A DNA stretch of 64,000 bases from Pseudarthrobacter sp. BIM B-2242. Its GTDB lineage: Bacteria > Actinomycetota > Actinomycetes > Actinomycetales > Micrococcaceae. A program made the translations under genes and the position numbers. The DNA is taken from assembly GCF_014764445.1 (NCBI RefSeq), contig NZ_CP061721.1:310001-374000 (forward strand), in the 5' to 3' direction. The notes under the pieces were generated by a model. That model saw nothing but the letters and a program-made list of their open reading frames with translations. It had not been told where the DNA came from and did no database searches. Positions 30,845 to 39,418 of the stretch are shown here, piece by piece (the first letter of the stretch is position 1; each line of letters opens with the position of its first letter).

Positions 30845-32715
30845 CCACTCTTGAGATTCCCGCCAGCGCCGGCTCCGTCAACACCGGCAACACTGTTCCC
30901 CACCTCTCACCGGAACGCTGGGCCGCAGCCAACCGCCACCTTGTCCGCAAGGCCCTGGCCGAGTTCCTGCACGAGCGTCTCCTGACCCCACAACGGCTGG
31001 GCTCCGGCTCCGGCCCCGATACGGACCACCCGTCAGGACCAGCGGCCTACGTGGTCCGCAGCGACGACGGACTGACGGCGTACTCGTTTACCGCCCGCGT
31101 CCTGCAGCTGGAGCACTGGTCCGTGGACCCGGCCTCCATCCGATGCACGCGCAGCGGCGAGGATGCGGCTCCGGACGCCTTGCTTTTTATCACCGAATTC
31201 AGCGACACCCTGGAGATCCGCGAGGAGATGCTGCCGGTGTATCTGGAGGAGATCAGCAGCACCCTGGCAGGCCATGCCTACAAGCAGTGGCTGGGGCAGC
31301 CGTCGGCGCAGGAACTCGCAGCAGGAGTGACCGGCGGCGCGGATGTTGCCGCTGACTTCCAGGCCATCGAGCGCAGCATGACGGAAGGCCATCCGTGCTT
31401 TGTGGCGAACAACGGCAGGCTGGGCTTCGGCATCAGCGACTACCGGGCCTTTGCTCCGGAGACCGGTGAGCCTGTCCGCCTGGAATGGATCGGGGTGCAC
31501 CGCAGCAGGGCGGTGTTCACCGCCAGTGCCGGGCTCAACTACCGCGCCCACCTGGAGGCCGAGCTCGGTGCTCCGGCCCTGGCTTCTTTTGACGCGGAGC
31601 TCAGGGCCCAAAGGGTGGACCCCGATGAATATTTCCTGATGCCCGTGCACCCCTGGCAGTGGGAAAACAAGCTGACCGTGACGTTCGCGGCCGAAATCGC
31701 GCAGCAGCACATCATCCCGTTGGGCACGGGAGAGGACAGCTACCAGGCCCAGCAGTCCATCCGCACGTTCTTCAACACCAGCACGCCTGCCAAGAGCTAC
31801 GTCAAAACCGCCATGTCCGTCCTCAACATGGGCTTTATGCGGGGACTCTCGCCGCAGTACATGAAAGCCACACCCGCCATCAACGACTGGCTGCAGGCTC
31901 TGATCCTGTCCGACAATGCCCTGCAGCAGCGCGGTTTGGCCATGATCAGCGAAATCGCCGCGATTGGGTACCACAACGGATATTACGAGGCCGCGTCCGC
32001 CAAGGGCTCGCCCTACCGGAAGATGCTGTCCGCATTGTGGCGGGAAAGCCCGCTGCCGCTGGTGGCGGGCGGCCGGCAGCTGACCACCATGGCCTCGCTG
32101 CTGCACGTTGATGCCGCCGGCAAGCCGATGGTGTCCGCCCTGATGGAGCGGTCCGGGCTGGAACCCGTTCAGTGGCTGCGCCGCTACTTCGAGGCCTATC
32201 TGGTCCCGCTGGTGCACTGCCTCTACAAGTACGAACTCGCCTTTATGCCGCACGGCGAAAACGTGATCCTGGTGCTGGAAGACGGTGTGCCGGTCCAGGC
32301 CATCATGAAGGACATCGCCGAGGAAATCGTGGTGATGGGGGACAGGCTGGACCTGCCGCCGGAGGTTGCCCGGATCAAGGCGGATATCCCCGACGGCGAG
32401 AAGGTACTGGCCATCTTCACCGACGTTTTTGACTGCATCTTCCGGTTCCTCGGCGCGCTGCTGGTGGAGGACGGGAAGGCCGGCGTAGACGAGTTCTGGG
32501 GCACCGCGGCCGCGGCCATCCGCGAGTACCAGGCAGAGCACCCCGAACTGGCCGGCCAGTTTGCCCGCCATGACCTGTTCGCGCCGGACTTCGAACTCTC
32601 GTGCCTCAACCGGCTGCAGCTGCGGAACAACCAGCAAATGCTGGACCTGACGGACCCCTCGGGCGGGCTGCAGATGGCCGGTCGGCTGGCAAACCCGCTC
32701 GCGCGGTTCGCCTGA
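30841..32715 (+). CDS. desD: NRPS-independent siderophore synthetase, IucA/IucC family (DesD-like)
   Basis: This 624-residue ATP-dependent ligase forms amide bonds between hydroxamate building blocks to give desferrioxamine-type chains or rings. Family segments include ERSMTEGHPCFVANNGRLGFG, HPWQWENK, KTAMSVLNMGFMRGLSP and ELAFMPHGENVILVLEDG, the last containing conserved active-site residues. The GTG start overlaps the desC stop, completing a fully coupled desABCD series. No exporter or iron-siderophore uptake gene follows directly, so transport must be encoded elsewhere. Confidence 0.92.
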   Translation: MTTLEIPASAGSVNTGNTVPHLSPERWAAANRHLVRKALAEFLHERLLTPQRLGSGSGPDTDHPSGPAAYVVRSDDGLTAYSFTARVLQLEHWSVDPASIRCTRSGEDAAPDALLFITEFSDTLEIREEMLPVYLEEISSTLAGHAYKQWLGQPSAQELAAGVTGGADVAADFQAIERSMTEGHPCFVANNGRLGFGISDYRAFAPETGEPVRLEWIGVHRSRAVFTASAGLNYRAHLEAELGAPALASFDAELRAQRVDPDEYFLMPVHPWQWENKLTVTFAAEIAQQHIIPLGTGEDSYQAQQSIRTFFNTSTPAKSYVKTAMSVLNMGFMRGLSPQYMKATPAINDWLQALILSDNALQQRGLAMISEIAAIGYHNGYYEAASAKGSPYRKMLSALWRESPLPLVAGGRQLTTMASLLHVDAAGKPMVSALMERSGLEPVQWLRRYFEAYLVPLVHCLYKYELAFMPHGENVILVLEDGVPVQAIMKDIAEEIVVMGDRLDLPPEVARIKADIPDGEKVLAIFTDVFDCIFRFLGALLVEDGKAGVDEFWGTAAAAIREYQAEHPELAGQFARHDLFAPDFELSCLNRLQLRNNQQMLDLTDPSGGLQMAGRLANPLARFA

Positions 32716-32759
32716 CGTCGGCGGGGCCGTTACGAGTGCTGCCACGGGTTAAGCCAAGG

Positions 32760-34007
32760 TCAGTCCAGCGCCTTCACCTTTCGCTCCAGTGCCGCCCGCT
32801 CGGCGGTGTTCCCGCACAGCGACACTGCCTCCAGGAGCGCAGACCGCGCGTCGCCACGCCGGCCCAGCCGGGTAAGCAGCTCACCGCGGACGGAGGGGAG
32901 CAGGTGCGAGCCTGCCAGCTCACCGCGGGCTGCGATCCCGTCCGCCAGCTTCAGTCCGGCTGCCGGGCCGGAGGCCATCGCCACCGCGACGGCACGGTTG
33001 AGCTCGACGATGGGGGACGGGGCCAGCCGGCCGAGGGCTTCGTAGAGGATGACGATCCGCGGCCAGTCCGTCCCGGCGACCGACGGCGCCACCGCATGGC
33101 ACTCGGCGATGGACGCCTGGAGTCCGTAAGCCCCCAGCCCCCGTCCGGACCCCGCCGCCCGGGCGAGGGCCGCGCGTCCGCGCCTGATTGCAGAAAGGTC
33201 CCACCGCCGTCGGTCCTGGTCCTCGAGCAGCACCGGGTTCCCTGACGCATCGAGCCGGGCCGGGAACCTTGCAGCGGTGAGCTCCAGCAGCGCCAGCAGC
33301 CCGAAGACCTCGGGTTCGGGCGCGATCCTGACCAGCACGCGGGCCAGACGGCGGGCCTCGCCGGCCAGGTCCGTGCGGATCCAGTCCGCACCGCCGGATG
33401 CGAACGAGCCCTCAGTGAAGATCAGGTAAATGACGTTAAGCACTGAGCCCAGCCGTTCGGCCAGCTCATCCGGTTTAGGCACCGCGAAGGGCACCTTCGC
33501 AGCGGCCAGGGTCTTCTTGGCGCGCGTAATGCGTGCCTGGACGGTGGCCACCGGCACCAGGAAGGCGTTGGCGATTTCGGTGCTGCCCAGTCCGCCGACC
33601 ACCCGCAGCGTCAGCGCGATCCTGGCTTCCTTGGACAACACCGGGTGGCAGGCGATGAACATCAGGGTCAGGACGTCGTCATCGATCGCGGCGGGGTCGA
33701 ACAGCGCGTCCGCTCCGGGCTCTTCGGCCGAAAGGCCGCGGGCCAGCAACGCATACCGCTCGTCACGCGCCGCCCGCCGTCGGAACGCGTCAATCGCCCG
33801 ACGGCGGCCGGTGGTGAGCAGCCAACCTGCAGGTTCGGCAGGTACCCCGTTGACGGACCAGGAGACCAGCGCCTCGGCGAGGGCTTCCTGCGCGAGGTCC
33901 TCGGCCAGCGGGAAGTCGCCCGTGTAGCGGGCCAGGGCGCCGACGATGCGGGCAGATTCCATCCGCCACACAGCCTCGACGGCGCCCCTCGCCGCGTTGG
34001 AGCCCAC
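32760..34007 (-). CDS. ECF42-type sigma factor with C-terminal TPR-like domain (DUF6596)
   Basis: This protein of about 415 residues is much longer than ordinary ECF sigma factors. Region 2 reads EAVWRMESARIVGALARYTGDFPLAEDLAQEAL. Region 4 reads EARIALTLRVVGGLGSTEIANAFLVPVATVQARITRAKKTL. The C-terminal half is a helical repeat domain containing IVELNRAVAVAMASGP, characteristic of the ECF42 group. Members of this group are associated with YCII-related (DGPF) proteins and have no classic anti-sigma factor; the C-terminal domain is needed for activity. The partner lies directly upstream on the same strand. GTG 34007 is the likely start, with a weak ribosome site. Confidence 0.82.
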   Translation of the reverse strand: MGSNAARGAVEAVWRMESARIVGALARYTGDFPLAEDLAQEALAEALVSWSVNGVPAEPAGWLLTTGRRRAIDAFRRRAARDERYALLARGLSAEEPGADALFDPAAIDDDVLTLMFIACHPVLSKEARIALTLRVVGGLGSTEIANAFLVPVATVQARITRAKKTLAAAKVPFAVPKPDELAERLGSVLNVIYLIFTEGSFASGGADWIRTDLAGEARRLARVLVRIAPEPEVFGLLALLELTAARFPARLDASGNPVLLEDQDRRRWDLSAIRRGRAALARAAGSGRGLGAYGLQASIAECHAVAPSVAGTDWPRIVILYEALGRLAPSPIVELNRAVAVAMASGPAAGLKLADGIAARGELAGSHLLPSVRGELLTRLGRRGDARSALLEAVSLCGNTAERAALERKVKALD

Positions 34008-34042
34008 AGCCGGGCCGTCGCCGTCGCGTCGGTGCCGGCCGG

Positions 34043-34462
34043 TCAGAGCTGGCCGGTTTGCTCGCGCCAGGCGCGCTCCTTCTGGATCCATTCGTTATCC
34101 TGGGGGAACTCATCGATGGTTGGCACCCGGCGGATTTCGGTTTTGGTGCCGGCCGACATTGGTGCGCGCTTGGCCCACTCGATGGCCTCTTCCTTCGACG
34201 CGACGTCCAGGAGGTAGAAGCCGTTGAAGAGCTCTTTCGTCTCCCCGTAGGGCCCGTCCGTGACCACCGGCTGCTCCCCGGTGAAGTCGACCACCACGCC
34301 CTCCTTGGGGTCATCCAGGCCTTCGGCCGCCAGCAGGACGCCGGCGTGGATCAGTTCATCGTTGAACTTGCCCATCGCATTCATGGCCTCGGTGAAATCG
34401 ACGTCGTTGAACTTCGCGAGGGACTCGTCCGTTGCCCGCATGATCAGCATGTACTTGGCCAT
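34043..34462 (-). CDS. YCII-related DGPF-domain protein
   Basis: This 139-residue protein has the family core MAKYMLIMRATDESLAKF and the DGPYGETKELFNGFYLLD segment that gives the DGPF name. Its C-terminal part has EIRRVPTIDEF. ATG 34462 follows AAGGAG; a very long open frame upstream is antisense noise from the divergent SDR gene. It precedes the ECF42 sigma gene by 35 bp, the conserved partner arrangement. The biochemical role is unknown. Confidence 0.85.
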   Translation of the reverse strand: MAKYMLIMRATDESLAKFNDVDFTEAMNAMGKFNDELIHAGVLLAAEGLDDPKEGVVVDFTGEQPVVTDGPYGETKELFNGFYLLDVASKEEAIEWAKRAPMSAGTKTEIRRVPTIDEFPQDNEWIQKERAWREQTGQL

Positions 34463-34603
34463 CACAATCATCTCCTTGGTGGTGGAAGGTCGCCCTTCGA
34501 CCTTCTCACCCACAGGTCGAACGGCGCGAGGCCGGATCGACAGAAACGGCAAAATTTCCTTCCCCTTTCTGAGGGAGGGAGTCCACATGGCTAGTCTGGG
34601 CGC

Positions 34604-35368
34604 ATGAACACACCCACAACAGCCCTCATTACCGGTGCCAGCGCTGGGCTGGGTGCCGAGTTCGCGCGGCAGCTGGCTGCCCGCGGCCACCACCTGGTCC
34701 TGGTGGCCCGTGACAGGGCACGGCTCGAACAGACGGCGGCGGACCTGGAACAGCGGTACGGAACCACGGCGGAGGTGCTGCCCGCAGACCTGACGGACGA
34801 CGCCGGTGTGGCCGCCGTCGTCGGACGTCTCAGGGACGCAACGCGGCCGGTAACGGTCCTGGTGAACAATGCGGGCAGCAGCCTCCTGCGTGACTTCGAA
34901 CAGAACAGCGTGCAGGAGGAGCAGGAGCAGCTGCGGCTGCACTGCGCCGCGCCACTGGAACTGATCCATGCCGCGCTGCCCGGGATGCTTGAGCGTGGTA
35001 CCGGCCGGATCATCAACGTGTCGAGTATCGCGGCGTTCCTGCCGCGCGGCTCGTACGCCGCGGCGAAGGCCTGGCTGCTGATGTTCAGCCGGTGGGCCAA
35101 CCTGGCCTACAGGACGCGCGGGGTGACGGTCACGGCGGTGTGCCCCGGTCTGACGCACACCGAATTCCACGACAGGATGGGGATGGACAAGGCGGCGGTC
35201 CCGTCCTGGGCCTGGCTGAACGCCGAACGGGTGGTGCGTGAAGGCCTGGCGGACAACCTCCGCGGCAAGGCCGTGTCTGTCCCCTCAAAGCGTTACAAAG
35301 CCGTGGCGGCCGCAGCCCGGGTGCTGCCGGACCGGCTACTCACCGGGCCGGCGCGCCGGCCGAAGTAG
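34604..35368 (+). CDS. Short-chain dehydrogenase/reductase
   Basis: This 254-residue classical SDR has the cofactor motif TGASAGLG (about residues 10-17), LVNNAGSS, catalytic Ser in INVSSIAAF and the YxxxK motif in SYAAAKAW. Arg in VARDR suggests NADPH preference. The substrate is unknown. It is transcribed divergently from the YCII gene and convergently with the FUSC-type gene, overlapping it by 33 bp at the 3' end. Confidence 0.87.
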   Translation: MNTPTTALITGASAGLGAEFARQLAARGHHLVLVARDRARLEQTAADLEQRYGTTAEVLPADLTDDAGVAAVVGRLRDATRPVTVLVNNAGSSLLRDFEQNSVQEEQEQLRLHCAAPLELIHAALPGMLERGTGRIINVSSIAAFLPRGSYAAAKAWLLMFSRWANLAYRTRGVTVTAVCPGLTHTEFHDRMGMDKAAVPSWAWLNAERVVREGLADNLRGKAVSVPSKRYKAVAAAARVLPDRLLTGPARRPK

Positions 35369-36454
35369 CGGGAACCGAAGCGTCGCCGGGCGCATGACCC
35401 CTTGGCGCACGGCCACCACTACCAGGATCCCCACCAGGGCGCCCACGAAGGTTTCCACACCGCGTTCCAGGATCAGTACCGACGGATCCATCGGTGCCGC
35501 CAGCTGTGTCATGAGCAGGATGACGGGAGTGAACGAAACCATCGCGAGCCCGTAGTGGCGGGTCATAAACAGCTCCGTGGTGAACTGGAAAACGATGACC
35601 AGGATGGCCAGGACCACCACCTGATGGGCGGCAAAGAACGGTGCGAGCGACCACGGCGCCGGAACAAGAACGACGGCGGTGACTGCCAACCCGAGGAACG
35701 TCCCCACGATGCGGTGGATCCCCCGCCGCACGCGGCTGGGGAGGTCCGCTCCGGCAAGCGGCACTGCCGCGGCTGCCATGGCCCAGTGCGGGTGTCCGCT
35801 GCCGCTGAGCACCCCGATGGAGCCGGCGAGGCCAACAGCGAGGGTGTACCTTGCCGCGTGAACTGCAGCGGCCCGCCCGGCTGCGCCGCTCAGCGCCACA
35901 ACGTCACGAGCGGCGCCGCGTTGCCACGACCTGCCGCGGACCCAGCCGCCGAAGCCCACCGCCATGGAGAACGCTGCGGCGCCCGCGGCGATGAGCAGGG
36001 CGACGAACCAGGGGACGGTTGTGGGAACCGAAGCGCAGGCGCCCAAGGCCAGGATGCCGAAGAACGGCCCGTTGGGCTTGAGTTTCACCCGGTCGGAGTA
36101 CACGGACCCGACGCCGGCCAGCAGCGCTTCGACGGCCACCAGCCACCAGGACTGCAGATGGTTCACCGACAGGAAAACACCCACGGCCACTCCGCCCACG
36201 AGCACCAAGGCTGCCTGGGACTGGTGCCGGAGCCTGAGCTGGTGGGGTTCGGACCGTCCGTACATCCCGGTCAGCGCGCCAAAGACGGCATAGATGATCA
36301 GGTCCTCCCGGCCCAGGAGCAAAAGAATGAGTGACGGGACGGCCACGCTGAGGGCCACCCGGAGGGCTGCCAGGTGATCGTTGTCCGCCGGCTCCAACCG
36401 GTGGAGGGCACGGACCTGCCGCAGGACGGGCTTCACTCCGTTGACACTCTCCAA
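35336..36454 (-). CDS. FUSC-like inner membrane protein (putative exporter)
   Basis: This 372-residue protein has two blocks of membrane helices. The first starts LAALRVALSVAVPSLILLLLG. The second starts AARYTLAVGLAGSIGVLSGSGHPHWAMAAAAVPLAG and continues RRGIHRIVGTFLGLAVTAVV, the FUSC/ArAE signature. Relatives export aromatic acids or are uncharacterised. The gene overlaps the convergent SDR gene by 33 bp at its 3' end. It is downstream of an MFS gene but separated from it by a terminator hairpin. Confidence 0.75.
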   Translation of the reverse strand: MESVNGVKPVLRQVRALHRLEPADNDHLAALRVALSVAVPSLILLLLGREDLIIYAVFGALTGMYGRSEPHQLRLRHQSQAALVLVGGVAVGVFLSVNHLQSWWLVAVEALLAGVGSVYSDRVKLKPNGPFFGILALGACASVPTTVPWFVALLIAAGAAAFSMAVGFGGWVRGRSWQRGAARDVVALSGAAGRAAAVHAARYTLAVGLAGSIGVLSGSGHPHWAMAAAAVPLAGADLPSRVRRGIHRIVGTFLGLAVTAVVLVPAPWSLAPFFAAHQVVVLAILVIVFQFTTELFMTRHYGLAMVSFTPVILLMTQLAAPMDPSVLILERGVETFVGALVGILVVVAVRQGVMRPATLRFPLLRPARRPGE

Positions 36455-36512
36455 TCACCGGTTTGTTGCCCGGGAGCCCGGACCCTCAGGACATTATCCC
36501 GCGGGCACGGCT

Positions 36513-36562
36513 AAGGCCCGCCCTGCATTACGTTCCGTGAGGAAACGCGCGGGACGGGCCTT
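36513..36562 (-). terminator. Terminator hairpin after the MFS symporter gene
   Basis: AAGGCCCG (36513-36520) pairs with CGGGCCTT (36555-36562). Additional inner pairing is possible. It lies 53-102 bp beyond the MFS stop and before the FUSC gene start. Confidence 0.55.
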
Positions 36563-36614
36563 TGAGCGCGGGCTACAAGACGGCCCGGACAGGCCTTGTT
36601 GTTCCGGGTGGTGC

Positions 36615-38240
36615 TTAGACGCCGGCCGGAAGCTTAGGGGCGGAATCCTTGCCGGCCGAGGCGTCCGTGATGTCCTGGGTTTCGAACGGCAGGTCGTCCA
36701 GGTCGATCAGCGGGTTCTCGTCCTGGGTGGCCACCAGTTCCTTGGCTTCCGCCTGCGTGTCCACGCTGGGCATGGAGCCCGGCAGCGGCCGCTGGGCTGA
36801 TTCCTTCAGGAAATAGATGGCCACAGCCCCGATGGCTGAGGTAACCATGAGGTAGTACGCCGGCATCATGTCATCGCCGGTAGCCGTGATCAGCGCGGCA
36901 ACGATAAACGGGGTGGTTCCGCCGAAGATGGCAACGGCGAAGTTGTAGGCGATACCCATGGCGCTGTACCTGTTGGCTGTCGGGAACTGCGCCGGCAGGG
37001 CCGAGGCGAGGTTAGCAACATAGAACGTCACAGGAAAGGCGATCAGCGACAGGCCTGCCAGTGTGGACCAGACGTCGCCGATGCCGATCAGCAGGAACGC
37101 CGGGGTTGCCAGCACCACTGTGCTGACGGCGCCGATCCACAGCACGGGACGGCGGCCGATTCGGTCAGACAGCTTCCCGGTCAGGGGGATGCAGAGGCTC
37201 ATGATGACCAGCACGGGGATGGTCAGCAGCGTTCCGTGGACGGGATCGTAGCCCTTGGACTCTGTGAGGTACGTCGGCATATAGGACGTCAAGGCGTAGC
37301 CGGCGGTGTTGGCAGCGGCAACAAGGATCATGGCCACGATGAGTGAGCGCCAGTAGGCCTTCACAATTCCCACCGGGCTCTTGGCGCTGTCCGTGTCAGC
37401 TGCTGCGGCAGCCTGCCCGATGCTTTCCTGGGCATCGAGAGTGGCCTGGAACTGGGGGGATTCCTCGATCTTGTTCCGGAAGTAGATAGCGATGAGGCCC
37501 AGGGGACCTGCAACCAGGAACGGAATTCGCCAGCCCCATTCTTCCATGGCGGCCTGGCCAAGGGTCAGCTGCAGGACAGAAACCAGCGCCGCGCCCAAAG
37601 CGAAGCCAAGGTAGCTGCCCATGTCCAGGAAGCTTGCAAAGAATCCGCGGCGCTTATCCGGGGCGTATTCGCTCACGAAGGTGGTGGCACCTGCGTACTC
37701 ACCGCCGGTGGAGAAGCCCTGTACGAGCTTGAGGATTACCAGCAGCGCCGCAGCCCAGATGCCGATCTGCGCGTACCCGGGCAACAGTCCCACGGCGAAC
37801 GTGCTCGCAGCCATAATCATCAGTGTTGCGGCGAGTACCTTCTGGCGGCCGATCTTGTCGCCAAGCCAGCCGAACACAACGCCGCCCAGCGGACGGGCAA
37901 TGAAGGTGGCAGCGAACGTACCAAGCAGGAACAGCGTCTGGACGGACTGGTCCGCCTCCGGAAGGAAGACCGGTCCCATGGTGGTGATCAGGTAGCCGAA
38001 CACGCCCACGTCGAACCATTCCATGGTGTTACCCACGATGGTTCCGCCGAGTGCCTTTTTCAGCATGGGCTGGTTGACGACATTCACGTCGGACTCCTTG
38101 AGCCGGCGACGCGGAAGAATTCTTGGTTTGCGTGTCCCTGAAGGATTCGCCGATGGTGCAGTTGTTGGTACTGCGTTGTAGGTTCCGCTGGCGTTGTTCG
38201 CGCCTGCTGAAGAGTCGGTCGTGCTTCGGTCTGTGGGCAT
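36615..38240 (-). CDS. MFS transporter, metabolite:H+ symporter (ProP/ShiA-like)
   Basis: This 541-residue, 12-helix symporter starts at ATG 38240 behind AGGAG; an upstream ATG at 38264 has no ribosome site. It has GNTMEWFDVGVFGYL at helix 1, the MFS loop motif GWLGDKIGRQKVL, ALVILKLVQGFSTGGEYAGA in helix 5 and KLSDRIGRRPVL in the second half. This set is typical of family 2.A.1.6 carriers of betaine, shikimate, citrate or other organic acids. It has long polar extensions at both ends. The substrate is not determined by sequence. Confidence 0.85.
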   Translation of the reverse strand: MPTDRSTTDSSAGANNASGTYNAVPTTAPSANPSGTRKPRILPRRRLKESDVNVVNQPMLKKALGGTIVGNTMEWFDVGVFGYLITTMGPVFLPEADQSVQTLFLLGTFAATFIARPLGGVVFGWLGDKIGRQKVLAATLMIMAASTFAVGLLPGYAQIGIWAAALLVILKLVQGFSTGGEYAGATTFVSEYAPDKRRGFFASFLDMGSYLGFALGAALVSVLQLTLGQAAMEEWGWRIPFLVAGPLGLIAIYFRNKIEESPQFQATLDAQESIGQAAAAADTDSAKSPVGIVKAYWRSLIVAMILVAAANTAGYALTSYMPTYLTESKGYDPVHGTLLTIPVLVIMSLCIPLTGKLSDRIGRRPVLWIGAVSTVVLATPAFLLIGIGDVWSTLAGLSLIAFPVTFYVANLASALPAQFPTANRYSAMGIAYNFAVAIFGGTTPFIVAALITATGDDMMPAYYLMVTSAIGAVAIYFLKESAQRPLPGSMPSVDTQAEAKELVATQDENPLIDLDDLPFETQDITDASAGKDSAPKLPAGV

Positions 38241-38729
38241 TTGGGCGACTCCTGTGGAGGTCATTTGCTTGCGACTTGTAGCTGCCCCGCTCTGGGCAGG
38301 CCTTCAATTTTACGCGAAACCCGGGACAATCATGAGCTGAATGCCGTAGGATCGCAGGTTTCAGGGCGTTTTCAGCAGCTATCAGCAGACTTCTTTTCAC
38401 CGCTCTCGCCGCGCCACCATTGGGATCCCGGCGGCGCCCGGGCATCGTTACCTAATCTTTTTCCTTCAGGCATGTTTTTGGCGCCTTTTGTACCGCCGCG
38501 TGGCGCTAAATGTGGCGGCCGCCACGGCAATGTGCGGGCCTGCCGGAGGAGGCTACGGGAGCTAACCGGGGGTTCACAACCGAGCCTGTTGCTGCCTATT
38601 GTTGACCCATGGGAACACTGATTTTTGAGTAGGCGGACGCCTGCGGCCTATTAACCTCCGGCTAATACTCGGCCCCGTCCTCGCTGATCTCGTCAGACAA
38701 GCAGATCCTCCTCAGAAAGGTTCCACCCA
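38241..38729. other. 489-bp intergenic region with no gene seen
   Basis: The divergent upstream regions of the MFS and DUF5302 genes meet here. Open frames over this stretch have no family features or ribosome sites. Short AT-rich patches exist (for example around 38452-38475) but no clear promoter pair, hairpin or repeat was identified. Confidence 0.5.
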
Positions 38730-38942
38730 ATGACCGAAAAAAACACCTCCGACCAGACCGAATCGTCGCAGGACAACCCCGAGGCCAAAGGCATCAGGGC
38801 CGGGCTGACCGAAGCCCAGCGGGCGATGCTCGCCAGCAAGTCCCGGGGTGGCGACTCCGGGCTGCAGAGCGTGGGCAAAAACCACAAGCCCACGCACGCC
38901 AGCGGCAAGCAGGGGCCGGCGGAGAAGAAGGTCCGCTGGTAG
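38730..38942 (+). CDS. DUF5302 small protein
   Basis: This 70-residue, very polar protein contains IRAGLTEAQRAMLASKSRGG, and the end is basic and aromatic (KKVRW). This arrangement matches the actinobacterial DUF5302 family, whose role is unknown. GAAAGG precedes the ATG by about 9 nt. It is probably disordered. Confidence 0.72.
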   Translation: MTEKNTSDQTESSQDNPEAKGIRAGLTEAQRAMLASKSRGGDSGLQSVGKNHKPTHASGKQGPAEKKVRW

Positions 38943-39044
38943 CCGCGGCGCCGGATCTCCACAGCGGCCGGGCGTCTTAGAGTACCCGGGCAGATATTCC
39001 AGGCCGATCTATTGGCTTCATTTCATTGCGGAAAGGAAGAAAAA

Positions 39045-39305
39045 ATGGCGAAGCAAAATGCTGGAGCAAAAATCGAACCGGAGGTGGCGGACCACCTGGC
39101 GGCCGCTATGGGCACGCAGTCCATGCCAGGGCCGGCCACCATTGCCGTGACCACGGCCATGGCGGGCGAACAGCACTGGCCGGACGGTAACGGCAAGCGC
39201 CGCCACCCCAAGGACCGGGACACGGCGCACAGACAGGTGGGAAACGGGGCAGCCGTCACGGCCGTGCACCGCACCGGCCGCCCGCAGATGCCGCACTCAT
39301 CCTGA
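39045..39305 (+). CDS. Hypothetical small hydrophilic protein
   Basis: This 86-residue protein starts MAKQNAGAKIEPEVADHLA and is rich in Ala, Gly, His and Thr in its second half (HWPDGNGKRRHPKDRDTAHR). No family is recognised. The ATG at 39045 follows GAAAGGAAGA, a good ribosome site, and a strong bidirectional terminator follows the stop, so it is likely expressed. Confidence 0.55.
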   Translation: MAKQNAGAKIEPEVADHLAAAMGTQSMPGPATIAVTTAMAGEQHWPDGNGKRRHPKDRDTAHRQVGNGAAVTAVHRTGRPQMPHSS

Positions 39306-39324
39306 TGATGCGCAGCTAAGCCCA

Positions 39325-39383
39325 CGACACAACAAATACCTGGCGACACCTGTAGATGGGGGTCGCCAGGTATTTCCGTGTCG
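39325..39383. terminator. Bidirectional terminator between convergent genes
   Basis: AAATACCTGGCGAC (39334-39347) pairs perfectly with GTCGCCAGGTATTT (39362-39375). The stem is extended outward by CGACAC/GTGTCG (39325-39330 and 39378-39383) after a small internal mismatch. It lies between the small protein gene and ligD. Confidence 0.75.
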
Positions 39384-39418
39384 CAGGCGATGAGGCGCGT
39401 CGCCAGACCAGGGCTGCG

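Noticed and set aside
31033..32745. 570-codon minus-strand open frame opposite desD
   Set aside because: It has no recognisable motif. The plus-strand NIS synthetase is full length with conserved segments.
38241..38621. 126-codon plus-strand open frame in the intergenic region
   Set aside because: It begins without a ribosome site, overlaps the MFS leader, and its sequence resembles no protein.
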